The notes: generated by a model from the letters alone, not told the origin. Positions 37,468 through 47,020 are shown, numbered from the stretch's first letter. The stretch: 64,000 bases of DNA from Streptomyces luteogriseus (GCF_014205055.1 NZ_JACHMS010000001.1:4588001-4652000); one strand, 5' to 3'. Made by a program: numbers and translations.

Positions 37468-38316
37468 TCAGTCCGTACAGGACTTGGGGTCGAGCTTCTC
37501 CTCGATCTTGTCCTCACGGCCGTCCGGCTGGCCGCTCGGCAGGAGCTTGTCGGAGATCCCGTCGATGTAGTACCCGTGGGAGTAGACGGTCTGATAGCCC
37601 CGGTCACGCCAGCTGTGCACGGTCCGCTCCCCGTCCCCCTTGTCCCACTGGTAGTCCTCGACGTGGAAGACGGGGTTCACGCGCACCACGCGCTGGTACG
37701 GCGTCCAGGTCACGGCGACCTGCCGGCAGGGCGGGATGGTCTTCTCGCTGCGGGTCTCGAACCGGGACTCCTTCTCCCAGCCCCACTCGTACCCGGCGCT
37801 GCCGCCCACGGTGCCGCTGAAGATGCTCTTGGCGAGGGAGAGGCTGATGGTGCCTCCGACGCTCTTCTTCGCGAACGTCTTGGTGCTGTAGCTGCTGACG
37901 AAGGTCTCCTTGTCGTCGGCGGAGCCCTGGTTGCCGATCCAGCGTGACGTGCGGACCGTGTCGCCCTTGATGGACCAGGTCGAGGCCTCGGCGTACCCGC
38001 ACCAGCCGCGGAACAGCTCCCACGGCCCGGCGGGCTTCCACAGCCCGAAGACGTCCCGCAGGTACTCGTCCTGGGTCTTGAACTCGCCGGTGTCGACATT
38101 GAGGGCGCCGTACACGCCCGTCAGGCTCGTCTCCTGACTGCAGAGCCGTTCGATCATCAGATCCGTGTCCCCGGGATCCACACCCCGGATGTTGGTGGCC
38201 CCGGCGGGCCCGGCGGCGGCGGTCCCCGCGCCGGTCAGCAGACCGGATATGGCGAGGGCGGTGGTTGCGGCAACAGCGCCGCATTTCTTGAGAGTTGACT
38301 TGCGAATGAGACGCAT
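37468..38316 (-). CDS. Secreted protein, possible aerolysin-like beta-barrel toxin fold
   Basis: A 282-residue exported protein with a signal peptide ending near AAAGPAG. No confident family. The middle (about 125-215) alternates Ser/Thr with hydrophobics (FVSSYSTKTFAKKSVGG, TISLSLAKSIFSGTVGG, YEWGWEKESRFETRSEKT) and then has IPPCRQVAVTW. That layout, amphipathic strands around a Gly/Ser hairpin followed by a PP-turn and another strand, is what aerolysin/ETX-MTX2 pore-forming proteins show. There are four Cys in the mature part. The assignment is inference from pattern only. Confidence 0.6.
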   Translation of the reverse strand: MRLIRKSTLKKCGAVAATTALAISGLLTGAGTAAAGPAGATNIRGVDPGDTDLMIERLCSQETSLTGVYGALNVDTGEFKTQDEYLRDVFGLWKPAGPWELFRGWCGYAEASTWSIKGDTVRTSRWIGNQGSADDKETFVSSYSTKTFAKKSVGGTISLSLAKSIFSGTVGGSAGYEWGWEKESRFETRSEKTIPPCRQVAVTWTPYQRVVRVNPVFHVEDYQWDKGDGERTVHSWRDRGYQTVYSHGYYIDGISDKLLPSGQPDGREDKIEEKLDPKSCTD

Positions 38317-38441
38317 GGGGGTTGGCTCACTCCTGCTTGCGGTTCTATGACGGCGTTGAAGATGTCAGAACAGCTGCGGGAGTTTGCGCTACTGACGGGT
38401 ATGACAGGACATTGACAGCTGGCCGGGAGTCATGTCCCGCT

Positions 38442-38705
38442 TTATCGGGTGTCGCTGCTGCGACTGACAGCAACACGCAGCACGTCTCCCAGGGATTCCA
38501 CGGCCCTCGTCAGCGCGAAACGCACGGCGCGTTCACCGGCCTTGGGGTCGCCGAGTACGGATCTGGCGCCCGCGAGCACCTGCTCGGCGGAGGCGAGTTG
38601 AGCGGCCTCGACGTCGTCGGCGAGGTGCGAGAGGAGGCTGTGGGGGTCGTCGGTGGAGAGATAGCAGGCCTTGCCGTCGGCGCCGGTCCAGGGGAGCAGC
38701 CTCAT
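38442..38705 (-). CDS. Small conserved protein near WhiJ-type regulator
   Basis: An 87-residue helical protein (MRLLPWTGADGKACYLSTDD...). The type is familiar beside XRE/DUF397 pairs in Streptomyces, but has no known activity. Its ATG overlaps the upstream small gene by 4 bp. Transcribed away from the XRE gene. Confidence 0.7.
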   Translation of the reverse strand: MRLLPWTGADGKACYLSTDDPHSLLSHLADDVEAAQLASAEQVLAGARSVLGDPKAGERAVRFALTRAVESLGDVLRVAVSRSSDTR

Positions 38706-38917
38706 GCGTAGACCTCCAGGGCGTGGAGGTAGGGCCGGACCAGCGGGGTGTCCATGACGAGGGGCTCTGTGTCGAGGAGGCGTGTAGGGGGACCGGGAAG
38801 AGGCGGTGGCTGTGGACCGGGGGTGGCTCGGTGGCGGCCTTGGGCGGGGAGCAGGAGTCGTACGAGGGTCAGGAGCAGGGACTCGCAGAGTTCGGCGGCG
38901 CGGAGGCGTAGACGCAT
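38702..38917 (-). CDS. Small protein, divergent partner of XRE regulator
   Basis: A 71-residue protein: a basic amphipathic N-terminus (MRLRLRAAELCESLLLTLVR), a Pro-rich middle and a conserved-looking end LVRPYLHALEVYA. ATG at 38917 follows GGAAGGGACACCC. Overlaps the next small gene by ATGA. Function unknown. Confidence 0.65.
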   Translation of the reverse strand: MRLRLRAAELCESLLLTLVRLLLPAQGRHRATPGPQPPPLPGPPTRLLDTEPLVMDTPLVRPYLHALEVYA

Positions 38918-39019
38918 GGGTGTCCCTTCCAGGGGCAGGCAGGGGGTCTGACGAGCGGTGATTACCGTTCGTGCCTCGATGGTTACGGCTCGCGCGTACG
39001 CTGCGGAAGGGGTCAGGTG

Positions 39020-39039
39020 TTGCCTGGCGCTCCAGGCAA
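39020..39039. promoter_or_regulatory. Operator-like palindrome before the XRE gene
   Basis: TTGCCTGGCGCTCCAGGCAA is a perfect palindrome (8-bp arms, 4-nt centre) 15 nt before the GTG start at 39054. A close relative, TTGTCTGG-GCC-CCAGACAA, lies within the gene at 39420-39438. Both could be bound by the encoded regulator. Confidence 0.65.
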
Positions 39040-39053
39040 CGGTGAGGGGTGAC

Positions 39054-39881
39054 GTGGGCGAAGTGGTTGACGGGGAGCGGGAGTCGGGGCGGGGTGTTCT
39101 CGGCCGGACGCTGAAGTTCCTGCGGGAGAAGGCGGGGAAGTCGCTGGGGCAGCTGGCTGACGACACCGGCTACGACAAGAGTTACCTGAGCCGCCTGGAG
39201 AAGGGGGAACGGCTTTCCAAACGGGCGGTCATGGAGGACCTGGACAGCTACTACGGGTCCGGTGACCTGCTGGTGACCCTCTGGAGGATGGCGCAGCTCG
39301 ACGCCTTCAAGAACAAGTACAAGAGGTACATGGAGCTGGAGGCGACAGCTCGGATCCTGCGCGTGTATACGCCGGACGTGCCTGGGCTGTTGCAGACAGA
39401 GGAGTTCGCCCGAGAGGTGTTGTCTGGGCCCCAGACAACGGCAGACAACAGCGATGACGTCGAAGAACAGGTGGCCGCACGCCTGGGACGGCAGCTTCTG
39501 CTGCGCAAGGACCCGGCACCCAGTGCCCGATTCATCATCGACGAGCCTGCATTCCGCCGACCCTCGGCCAACGCGGAAATCTGGGATGACCAGTTGCTGC
39601 ACGTCGAGGCCGTCGCCCAGTGGCCCAATGTCGCCGTGCAGGTACTGCCGTTCTCCGCTGGGGTACATCCCCTCATGGGGAAGGGGTCCCTGACCCTGCT
39701 CTGGCAGGAGGACGGAAGCGCCGCGGCCTACACGGAAGGAGACAGCAGCGGTCTGCTGACGGATGATCCGGAGGCTGTCCTGCGCCACCGTTTGTCCTAC
39801 GATCTGCTGCGGGATCTGGCGATGTCCCCGTCGGACTCGCTGACGTTCATCCGGGACGTACTGGAGGAGCACAGATCATGA
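39054..39881 (+). CDS. WhiJ-type XRE regulator (HTH + DUF5753)
   Basis: A 275-residue regulator. The HTH is at about 18-60 (SLGQLADDTGYDKSYLSRLEKG) and the rest is the DUF5753 domain of WhiJ-like proteins (YTPDVPGLLQTEEFAREVL). GTG at 39054 follows GAGGGG by 4 nt. Its last codons overlap the DUF397 gene by 4 bp. WhiJ-type pairs repress development in S. coelicolor, relieved by the small partner; which process this copy controls is unknown. Confidence 0.85.
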   Translation: MGEVVDGERESGRGVLGRTLKFLREKAGKSLGQLADDTGYDKSYLSRLEKGERLSKRAVMEDLDSYYGSGDLLVTLWRMAQLDAFKNKYKRYMELEATARILRVYTPDVPGLLQTEEFAREVLSGPQTTADNSDDVEEQVAARLGRQLLLRKDPAPSARFIIDEPAFRRPSANAEIWDDQLLHVEAVAQWPNVAVQVLPFSAGVHPLMGKGSLTLLWQEDGSAAAYTEGDSSGLLTDDPEAVLRHRLSYDLLRDLAMSPSDSLTFIRDVLEEHRS

Positions 39882-40078
39882 AGCCCACCTGGCGCAAGTC
39901 GAGCTACAGCGACGGGGGAGCCAACAACTGCGTCGAGATCGCCGACAACTGCCCTGGCGTAGTCCCCGTCCGCGACAGCAAGCAGCCGCACGGCCCGATA
40001 CTCGTGTTCGGCGCCAGCCCTTGGGGGTCGTTCCTGGCCGGCGTCAAGGACGAGAGCCCGGCGCACATTTCCGGGTGA
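39878..40078 (+). CDS. DUF397 small partner protein
   Basis: A 66-residue DUF397 protein with the hallmark WRKSSYSDGGANNCVEIAD and VRDSKQPHGP. Translationally coupled with the XRE regulator (ATGA), as in the whiJ cluster where the DUF397 protein counteracts the DNA-binding protein. Confidence 0.9.
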   Translation: MKPTWRKSSYSDGGANNCVEIADNCPGVVPVRDSKQPHGPILVFGASPWGSFLAGVKDESPAHISG

Positions 40079-40150
40079 CTCGGGTGGCACAGCGCGACGG
40101 GCCGCCCCGCAGAGTCAGGCAGTTGAGCAGGGCAGTGGTCCGAGTCCGGG

Positions 40151-41131
40151 CTATCGGGGGATGGTGACCAGGATGCGGCCGTGACCACCGCCGGCGTCGA
40201 CGCGGTCGTGGGCCTTGGCGATGTCGTCCAGCGGGTGACGGTCGCCGACGGCGACAGTGAGGGCGCCGACGGCGGCGGCGGAGGTGAGATCGCGGGCGGC
40301 CTGGCGCTTGGCCTCGGCGGGGAAGTCGTCGCTGCCGAACAGCCGCAGGGTGACGTTGTTGAACAGCAGAGGCCAGAAGGGGATCTCGGTGCGGTCCGAG
40401 CGGGTGGCATAGGCGGCGATGACGGCGTTGTTGGCGGCGACGGCGTTGTCGAGATCGGCATTGTCGGACAGCGCGACCTCGATGATCCGGTCGACGCCCC
40501 GCGGCGCGTACGAGCGGATGGCAGCGGCGGGCTCGCCAGTGTCCAGGGCGATGGCGTGGGCGACGCCCGGGTCGACGTGGTCGAGGTCCGCGGTTCGGCG
40601 GACGGTGGCGATCACGGTGGCGCCGGCCCAGTGGGCGAGCTGGGCGGCCAGGGAGCCGACGCCGCCGAGAACTCCGTGGACCAGAACCAGTCGGCCGTCG
40701 ACCGGGCCGTCGGCGAAGACAGTGCGGTGGGCGGTGATGCCGGGGATGCCGAGGCTCGCGCCCAGTTCGTCACTGAGATGGTCGGGCAGAGGTACGGCTT
40801 GGTGGTCAGGTACGACGGTGTACTGGGCGGCCGTGCCGAAGGGGCGGTAGGACTGGGCGCCGTATACCCAGACCCGTTGTCCGGCGCGGTGGACGTCGAC
40901 TCCGGCGCCCACGGCGTCGATGACTCCGGCGCCGTCGCTGTGCGGGATCACCCGCGGGAAGGGCATGGACGAGCCGAGCCAGCCGCGCCGTTTCTTGGTG
41001 TCGCCGGGGTTGACGCCCGAGACGGTGACGCGGACGCGGACCTCGCCGGGGCCGGGGACGGGATCAGGTAGTTCGCCGACGTGCAGGACATCGGAGGCGG
41101 GGCCCTGGGCGTCGTACCAGGAAGCAAGCAT
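40151..41131 (-). CDS. Quinone oxidoreductase-like MDR dehydrogenase
   Basis: A 326-residue zinc-independent medium-chain reductase, like NADPH:quinone reductases. It has the GroES-like half (PGPGEVRVRVTVSGVNPGD) and the nucleotide motif VHGVLGGVGSLAAQLA. ATG at 41131 follows GGAGG. It is the gene downstream of the PadR regulator and may be part of the same response. Confidence 0.88.
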   Translation of the reverse strand: MLASWYDAQGPASDVLHVGELPDPVPGPGEVRVRVTVSGVNPGDTKKRRGWLGSSMPFPRVIPHSDGAGVIDAVGAGVDVHRAGQRVWVYGAQSYRPFGTAAQYTVVPDHQAVPLPDHLSDELGASLGIPGITAHRTVFADGPVDGRLVLVHGVLGGVGSLAAQLAHWAGATVIATVRRTADLDHVDPGVAHAIALDTGEPAAAIRSYAPRGVDRIIEVALSDNADLDNAVAANNAVIAAYATRSDRTEIPFWPLLFNNVTLRLFGSDDFPAEAKRQAARDLTSAAAVGALTVAVGDRHPLDDIAKAHDRVDAGGGHGRILVTIPR

Positions 41132-41151
41132 GGGGGTACCTCCGTGGGCCG

Positions 41152-41730
41152 TCAGCCCGCGGGAGCGGCGGGCGCATATGGATCGCTGTCGGTGCATGCG
41201 GTGTCGAATGCGGGCGGTTCCTCGCCGAGGGTCTCGCGCAGCCAGGTCCGTTCGGCGCGGCTGGTGGCGCGGGCGGTGAGCAGCATGCCCCGCCGGTAGG
41301 GGTCGGCGATCTCCTCGGCACGCAGAGGCCGCTCGTTGTCGTAGAAGAAGCTCGCCGGCTCTTCCAGGAACTCCAGCCGTCTGCGCAGCACCGCATGCTG
41401 TTCGGCCACGTCGTGCAGGTGGGAGAGGAAGGCCAGGACGACGTAGAACCGGGTGAAGTCGGTGATCTCGTGGTCGGCGGGCTTGCGCAGGCGCTGAAGC
41501 ATGTCGGCCCGTCCGGCCGCGGTCAGGCTGAGCAGGTACCGGGCCGCCCCCGCGGCCGGGTCTGCGCGCCGCTCGATCAAGCCCGCCCTGGTCAGGCGAT
41601 TGATCGCCGGATACAGGCTGCCGTCACTGACCGGCCGCGTATAGCCGGTCAGCTGTGAGATGCGGCGGCGCAGCTCATGTCCGGGCAGGGGTCCCTCGGC
41701 GAGGAAGCCGAGTATCGCGAGTTCCAGCAT
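41152..41730 (-). CDS. PadR-family transcriptional regulator
   Basis: A 192-residue PadR regulator: winged helix at about 1-80 (LGFLAEGPLPGHELRRRI, SDGSLYPAINRLTRAGLIER) and a helical dimerisation tail. ATG at 41730. Two tandem palindromes lie immediately upstream, between it and the divergent SnoaL gene, so it should control both sides. Confidence 0.9.
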   Translation of the reverse strand: MLELAILGFLAEGPLPGHELRRRISQLTGYTRPVSDGSLYPAINRLTRAGLIERRADPAAGAARYLLSLTAAGRADMLQRLRKPADHEITDFTRFYVVLAFLSHLHDVAEQHAVLRRRLEFLEEPASFFYDNERPLRAEEIADPYRRGMLLTARATSRAERTWLRETLGEEPPAFDTACTDSDPYAPAAPAG

Positions 41731-41750
41731 GAGCCCATCTTCGCACGTGA

Positions 41751-41782
41751 ACATCGAATCGATGTGAACATCGAATCGATGT
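41751..41782. promoter_or_regulatory. Tandem palindromic operators of the PadR regulator
   Basis: Two copies of ACATCGAATCGATGT (41751-41765 and 41768-41782), each a perfect 7+1+7 palindrome, are spaced 17 bp centre to centre. The second copy abuts TACGCT, a possible -10 element for the rightward gene. Confidence 0.85.
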
Positions 41783-41829
41783 TACGCTCGCAGGCACCCG
41801 CCCAAACGTCTCTGGAGAGGCACAGCAAG

Positions 41830-42249
41830 ATGCCATCGCAGTCCACCGAGTCAGTGATGAACCGTTTCGTCGAGTTCATCAACACGGGCGACGAGGATCT
41901 CGCCCACGAGGTCATTTCTCCGGATGCGGTGTTCCACGCGCCAAGCCACCCGGAACCACTGCGGGGGCCCGATGGGTACATGGAAGTCATCGGGATGATG
42001 CGCAGTGCCTTCCCCGACGTCCAGTGGACGCTGGAGGAGACAGTCACCGAAGGCGACACCGTGGCCGCACGGTTCACCATGCGGGGAACCCACGACGGTG
42101 AATTCCTCGGGATCCCGGCGAGCGGCAACAAGATCTCGGTGCAGGCCATGAACTTCTACTACCTGGCCGACGGCCGGATCGTCGGCGAACGGGGCCAGCC
42201 CGATCTCCTCGGGGTGATGCAGCAGATCGGTGCCGTACCGGCGCCGTGA
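41830..42249 (+). CDS. SnoaL-like/ester cyclase family protein
   Basis: A 139-residue NTF2-fold protein (MNRFVEFINTGDEDLAHEVIS, FTMRGTHDGEFLGIPASG) of the SnoaL/ester-cyclase group. ATG at 41830 follows GGAGAGG. Divergent from padR with the operators between, so it is a likely PadR target. Function probably detoxification or small-molecule binding; unknown. Confidence 0.85.
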   Translation: MPSQSTESVMNRFVEFINTGDEDLAHEVISPDAVFHAPSHPEPLRGPDGYMEVIGMMRSAFPDVQWTLEETVTEGDTVAARFTMRGTHDGEFLGIPASGNKISVQAMNFYYLADGRIVGERGQPDLLGVMQQIGAVPAP

Positions 42250-42351
42250 ACCTCGCAGCGCCGGGTGAGCCTGCCGCCGCCGCCCTGCCCAGTGCGCCCC
42301 GCATCGCGGAGCGGCTGAGCAGCCGACCTAAGGGGCCGTCTGCCCTGGCCC

Positions 42352-43830
42352 TCAGGCCGAGGGCAGATCCTCCGGCGGAGGCACCGCCGCTCCCGGCAGG
42401 CGTACCGTCGCCACCGTGCCGCCGCCCTCGGCGTGGGACAACGACACCTCGCCGCCGGCCTGCTGCACCGTACGGGCCACGATCGACAGGCCCAGGCCAG
42501 AGCCCGGCAGCGCCCGTGCACTCGGGGAGCGCCAGAAGCGGTCGAAGACGTGGGGGAGTTCGTCGGCGGGGATGCCCGGGCCGTGGTCGCGGACCGTGAG
42601 GACGCCCTCGGCCAGGCGGACCTCGACCGTGCCGCCCTGCGGGCTGAACTTCACCGCGTTGTCCAGGATATTGACCACCGCCCGTTCCAGGGCGGAGGGT
42701 TCCGCCCGGACGAACCACGGCCGGACGTACGCCGTGATCGTGAGCTCCGGGCCCCGCAGCCGGGCCCGCCGCAGCGCCGACTCGATTGTGTCCTGCCAGG
42801 CGACGATCTGTGTCCTGCCCGCGTGCTGGCCCGTGTCCGGGCGGGACAGTTCCTGGAGGTCGCCGATGAGCGCGGCCAGCTCCGTCATCTGCGCCTTCAC
42901 CGACGCGAGCAGCGCCTTGCGGTCCGCCTCGGGGATGGGGCGGCCCGTCTCCTCGCTGCGGGTGAGGAGTTCGATGTTGGTGCGGAGGGAGGTGAGGGGT
43001 GTGCGGAGTTCATGGCCGGCGTCCGCGATCAGCTGCTGCTGGAGGTCACGGGAGCTGGCCAGGGCCGACGTCATCGAGTTGAAGGACCGGGACAGCCGGG
43101 CCACCTCGTCCTCGCTGGTGTCGTCCACCGGGATGCGGACGTCCAGATCCTCCGTGCGGGCCACGTGCTCGACGGCCTCGGTGAGTTTGTCGACCGGGCG
43201 CAGGCCCGCCCGCGCCACGGTGAGGCCGGCCGCCCCGGCGCCCACCACCCCGACCCCCGAGACCAGCAGCAGGATCAGCGCCAGTTCGTTGAGGGTGGAC
43301 TCCGTTCCCTTGAGGGGCACAGCGATGACCAGCGCGTAGTCGGCGGCCACGCCCTGCTCGAACGGGCCGTTCTTCACGACGACCGCCGTGGTCAGCACCC
43401 GCACCGAATTGCCGTCGCTGTCCGTGCCGTTGCGCAGCCGGACGACGGTCGGGTCGGGGTCCTTCGCCACGGCCTTGTCGCCGCTCGTGACCTTCACCTG
43501 GGGCATGAGGCTGCTGAACAGACAGACCTTGCCGTCGACCCTGACCACCTGCGCGTAGGTCTGTGGCCGCGGGGCCCCGCCGAGCGTGTTCGACGGCTTC
43601 TGGGGGCACGACTTCGTCAACGCCTCGAAGTCGTCGGCCTGCAACGTCCGGAACGACGACTTCAAGTCACCGTCCACCTGGTCGTACAACTTCCCCTGCA
43701 CGATGAACCAGCACGTCACCGACACCGCCGCCACCGCGAACGCCACCGCCGCCGCCACCAGCAGCGCCAGTCGGGAGCGGATCGGCAGGGAGCGGAACCG
43801 GCGTACCACCCTGTGCGTCCAGGAACTCAC
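42352..43830 (-). CDS. Sensor histidine kinase
   Basis: A 492-residue membrane kinase: helix at about 20-42, an extracytoplasmic domain of about 150 residues with two Cys, a second helix ([20 protein letters not shown]), HAMP, the phospho-His in [16 protein letters not shown], and ATPase motifs ([26 protein letters not shown]). GTG at 43830 overlaps the response regulator stop by 4 bp. Similar to MprB-type kinases. Confidence 0.92.
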   Translation of the reverse strand: MSSWTHRVVRRFRSLPIRSRLALLVAAAVAFAVAAVSVTCWFIVQGKLYDQVDGDLKSSFRTLQADDFEALTKSCPQKPSNTLGGAPRPQTYAQVVRVDGKVCLFSSLMPQVKVTSGDKAVAKDPDPTVVRLRNGTDSDGNSVRVLTTAVVVKNGPFEQGVAADYALVIAVPLKGTESTLNELALILLLVSGVGVVGAGAAGLTVARAGLRPVDKLTEAVEHVARTEDLDVRIPVDDTSEDEVARLSRSFNSMTSALASSRDLQQQLIADAGHELRTPLTSLRTNIELLTRSEETGRPIPEADRKALLASVKAQMTELAALIGDLQELSRPDTGQHAGRTQIVAWQDTIESALRRARLRGPELTITAYVRPWFVRAEPSALERAVVNILDNAVKFSPQGGTVEVRLAEGVLTVRDHGPGIPADELPHVFDRFWRSPSARALPGSGLGLSIVARTVQQAGGEVSLSHAEGGGTVATVRLPGAAVPPPEDLPSA

Positions 43831-44564
43831 TCCGCGCCGCCCTGCCGCAACACATAGCCCACACCCCGCACCGTGTGGACGAGGCGCGGCTCGCCGCCCG
43901 CCTCGGTCTTGCGGCGCAGGTACATGACGTACACGTCGAGGGAGTTCGACGACGGCTCGAAGTCGAAGCCCCACACGGCCTTGAGGATCTGCTCCCGGGT
44001 CAGGACCTGGCGCGGATGGGCCATGAACATCTCCAGGAGCGTGAACTCGGTGCGGGTCAGCTCCACCTGGCGCCCGCCTCGCGTGACCTCCCGCGTGGCG
44101 AGGTCCATGCGCAGGTCGGCGAAGGTGAGCGCGTCCTCGTCGGCCGGGTCGGCCGCACCCACGGCCGCCGCGTAGGAGCTGCGGCGCAGCAGGGCGCGGA
44201 TGCGGGCGAAGAGTTCGTCGAGTTCGAACGGCTTGACCAGGTAGTCGTCGGCGCCCGCGTCGAGGCCGGTGACGCGGTCGCCGACCGTGTCGCGGGCCGT
44301 GAGCATCAGGATCGGCATGGTGTCGCCCGTGGCGCGGATGCGGCGCGCTGCCGTCAGGCCGTCCATGCGCGGCATCTGGATGTCGAGGACGACCAGGTCG
44401 GGCCGGTAGGCCGCAGCCTTGTCGAGCGCGTCGGCGCCGTCGACGGCGACCTCGGTCCCGTACCCCTCGAACGCGAGGCTGCGCTGGAGCGCTTCGCGTA
44501 CGGCCGGCTCGTCGTCGACGATCAGGATGCGCTGCGGGTCACGGTCGCCGTCTGCGGGGCTCAT
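43827..44564 (-). CDS. OmpR-family response regulator
   Basis: A 245-residue regulator: receiver with phospho-acceptor Asp in [13 protein letters not shown] and Lys in LVKPFE, and a C-terminal winged helix ([22 protein letters not shown]). Partner of the overlapping kinase gene. Order with the HtrA-like protease gene upstream recalls the mycobacterial mprAB-pepD stress set, which responds to envelope stress. Confidence 0.92.
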   Translation of the reverse strand: MSPADGDRDPQRILIVDDEPAVREALQRSLAFEGYGTEVAVDGADALDKAAAYRPDLVVLDIQMPRMDGLTAARRIRATGDTMPILMLTARDTVGDRVTGLDAGADDYLVKPFELDELFARIRALLRRSSYAAAVGAADPADEDALTFADLRMDLATREVTRGGRQVELTRTEFTLLEMFMAHPRQVLTREQILKAVWGFDFEPSSNSLDVYVMYLRRKTEAGGEPRLVHTVRGVGYVLRQGGAE

Positions 44565-44651
44565 GGGTCGGGGGTCCTCGGGGGTGAAGGGGGGCGGGGG
44601 TGCTCTGACGCTCTCAGCGTCGCACGTGGGAGGCGTGAGCCGGCGGGAACG

Positions 44652-44831
44652 TCAGCCGCGTACCGCCCGGCGCCGGGCCTTCCCGGCGCGGCTCGCCCTG
44701 CGGGTCGCCGTGGCCGGTGCCGTCTCCGCCGCCCGGCCCGTCGGAGGGTGCAGCGCGGACGCCACCGCGAGGGCCGGACCGATCGCCGCCGGGTCCCCGC
44801 CCGGCTCCGTGTGCACGACCTGCTCGATCAT
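44652..44831 (-). CDS. Possible small basic protein
   Basis: A 59-residue frame from ATG at 44831 with GAGGAG 7 nt upstream. Its first part is acidic and neutral (MIEQVVHTEPGG), its end strongly basic (RRASRAGKARRRAVRG). It fills the gap between the protease and the response regulator. The good ribosome site is its main support. Confidence 0.4.
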   Translation of the reverse strand: MIEQVVHTEPGGDPAAIGPALAVASALHPPTGRAAETAPATATRRASRAGKARRRAVRG

Positions 44832-44861
44832 CGCCGTACTCCTCGCTGTCGGTGCCCGGGC

Positions 44862-45887
44862 TCAGTCGGTCGACCCCGCCCGCAGCTTCGCGAGGTCGGC
44901 CTTGACGGTGTTGATCGGGATGGCGAAGCCCAGTCCGACGCTGCCCGCGTCGGAGGACGAGGAGGCCTGGCTCGTCGGCGCGTACATCGCGGAGTTGATC
45001 CCGATGATGTTGCCGTTCATGTCGATCAGCGCGCCGCCGGAGTTGCCCGGGTTGAGGGACGCGTCGGTCTGGAGCGCCTTGTACGTCGTCGTGCTGGACC
45101 CGGTGTCGCCGTTGAACTGGCGCCCGCCGAACTCGAACGGCCACTGGTCGCCCTGCCCCTGCCCCTGGCCCTGCCCCCACTGCTGCTGGCCCTGGTCCTG
45201 GCCCTCCTCGGTCGGGACGGTGACGTCGCGGTCGAGGGCCGAGATGATGCCGCTGGTGACGGTGCCGGACAGCCCCTCGGGGGAGCCGATGGCCACGACC
45301 TGGTCGCCGACCTGGATCCCGGCCGAGTCGCCGAGCGTGGCGGTCTTCAGGCCGGAGGCGTTCTCCAGCTTGATCAGCGCCAGGTCCTTCTTGCTGTCGG
45401 TGCCGACGACCTTCGCCGTGTAGGACTTGCCGTCGCTGGTCGTCGCCTTGATCTGGGAGGCGCCGGAGACGACGTGGTTGTTGGTGACGATCTCGCCGCC
45501 GCTGGTGATGATCACGCCGGAGCCGGTGGACGACCCGGCGTTGGAGTCGGCACTGATCTCGACGATGCTCGGGCTGACGGCCTTCGCGACGCCGGCCACG
45601 GTGCCCTTCTGGCTGGAAGGGACCACGTTGGTGCTGGTGGAGCTGGAGGCGACGGTGTCGTTGCCGGTCAGCTCCTGGATGCCGTAGGCGGTGCCGCCGC
45701 CTATCGCCGCCGCCACGATCGCCACGGCGGCGATCAGGGCGAGGGGGCCGCGGCCGCGCTTCGTCGGATGCGGAGCATGCGCCGGGGCGTACGCCGGCGG
45801 GGGCGGCCACTCGGGGTTCACCGGGGCCTGCTGCTGACCCTCGTAAGGGTTCTCGTACTCGCCACTGCGGTGGAAGCTCTCGGTCAT
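44862..45887 (-). CDS. HtrA-like trypsin-type protease without PDZ domain
   Basis: A 341-residue membrane-anchored serine protease. A Pro-rich cytoplasmic tail, one helix (about 48-70), then the protease: His in VTNNHVV, Asp in KKDLALIKL and Ser in LNPGNSGGALID. The chain stops soon after the protease domain (GLGFAIPINTV), so the PDZ domain of HtrA/PepD is missing. A Gln/Gly-rich insertion (about 230-250) lies in a surface loop. Likely envelope quality control with the neighbouring two-component system. Confidence 0.88.
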   Translation of the reverse strand: MTESFHRSGEYENPYEGQQQAPVNPEWPPPPAYAPAHAPHPTKRGRGPLALIAAVAIVAAAIGGGTAYGIQELTGNDTVASSSTSTNVVPSSQKGTVAGVAKAVSPSIVEISADSNAGSSTGSGVIITSGGEIVTNNHVVSGASQIKATTSDGKSYTAKVVGTDSKKDLALIKLENASGLKTATLGDSAGIQVGDQVVAIGSPEGLSGTVTSGIISALDRDVTVPTEEGQDQGQQQWGQGQGQGQGDQWPFEFGGRQFNGDTGSSTTTYKALQTDASLNPGNSGGALIDMNGNIIGINSAMYAPTSQASSSSDAGSVGLGFAIPINTVKADLAKLRAGSTD

Positions 45888-45997
45888 GGAACAGAGCTTG
45901 GCGCCCGACCATGAGAGCTTCCTGAGTGCTCCCTGAGAAGCCCGACAGAACCTCGTATGCCCGATATAAGGACGCCCGCTGCCTGAACCGCCGGAGG

Positions 45998-47020
45998 CTA
46001 CGCGCAGCCGCAGGACTGCCGGGTCACCAGCCGCGACGGGAACACCTTCAGCCGCTCCCGACGGGCCCCCGCGACCCGCAGCCCGTCGTCGAGGACGAGG
46101 TCCACCGCCGCCCGGGCCATCGCCGGGCGGTCGGACGCGATCGTCGTCAGGGGCGGGTCCGTGAGCGCCGCCTCCTTGATGTCGTCGAAGCCGGCCACCG
46201 CCAGCTCGCCGGGGACGTCGATGCGCAGTTCGCGCGCGGCCCGCAGCAGGCCGATCGCCTGGTCGTCGGTGGAGCAGAAGATCGCCGGCGGGCGCTCGGG
46301 GCCGGAGAGGATCTTCAGGGCGGCCTGGTAGGCGTCGTAGCGGTTGTAGAGGGCCTCGAAGAGGCGGCCCTCCGTGGAGATGCCGGCCTCGTCCATCGCG
46401 CGACGCCAGCCCTCGACGTGGTCGGAGACCGGGTCGCCGACCGCGGGGGTCTCGGCTATGCCGCCCATGCAGGCGACGTACTCGTAGCCGTGGTCCAGCA
46501 GGTGCCGGACGGCGAGCTCGGCGCCGCCCAGGTCGTCCGTGGTGACGGCGACGTCGTCGATGGCCTCCGGCCGCTCGTGCAGCAGCACGACCCGGGCGTC
46601 CCAGGCCTCGATCTCGGCGGCGGCCAGGTCGTTGAGCGCGTGGCTGACGAGGATCAGCCCGGAGACCCGCATCCCCAGGAAGGCGCGCAGGTAGTGGACC
46701 TCGCGCTCGCCCACGTAGTCCGTGTTGCCGACGAGGACCATCTTTCCGCGCTCGGAGGCGGCCTGCTCGACCGCGTGCGCCATCTCCCCGAAGAAGGGCT
46801 GGCGGGCGTCCGGGATGATCAGGCCTATGAGGTCCGTGCGCCGGGACGCCATGGCCTGGGCCACCCGGTCGGGCCGGTACCCCAGTTCCTTGATCGCGGC
46901 GAGGACACGCTCGCGCGTGGCCGGGGCGACCGGCCGGGGTCCGTTGTTGATGACATAGCTGACCACGGCAGTGGAAGTCCCTGCCAGCCGCGCCACATCA
47001 TCCCGAGTCACCTTGGCCAC
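45998..47020 (-). CDS. LacI-family transcriptional regulator
   Basis: A 340-residue LacI regulator: HTH at 1-50 ([22 protein letters not shown]) and a sugar-binding-type effector domain ending in a Cys pair (RQSCGCA). No sugar genes are adjacent, so the target is not local. ATG at 47020. Confidence 0.9.
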   Translation of the reverse strand: MAKVTRDDVARLAGTSTAVVSYVINNGPRPVAPATRERVLAAIKELGYRPDRVAQAMASRRTDLIGLIIPDARQPFFGEMAHAVEQAASERGKMVLVGNTDYVGEREVHYLRAFLGMRVSGLILVSHALNDLAAAEIEAWDARVVLLHERPEAIDDVAVTTDDLGGAELAVRHLLDHGYEYVACMGGIAETPAVGDPVSDHVEGWRRAMDEAGISTEGRLFEALYNRYDAYQAALKILSGPERPPAIFCSTDDQAIGLLRAARELRIDVPGELAVAGFDDIKEAALTDPPLTTIASDRPAMARAAVDLVLDDGLRVAGARRERLKVFPSRLVTRQSCGCA

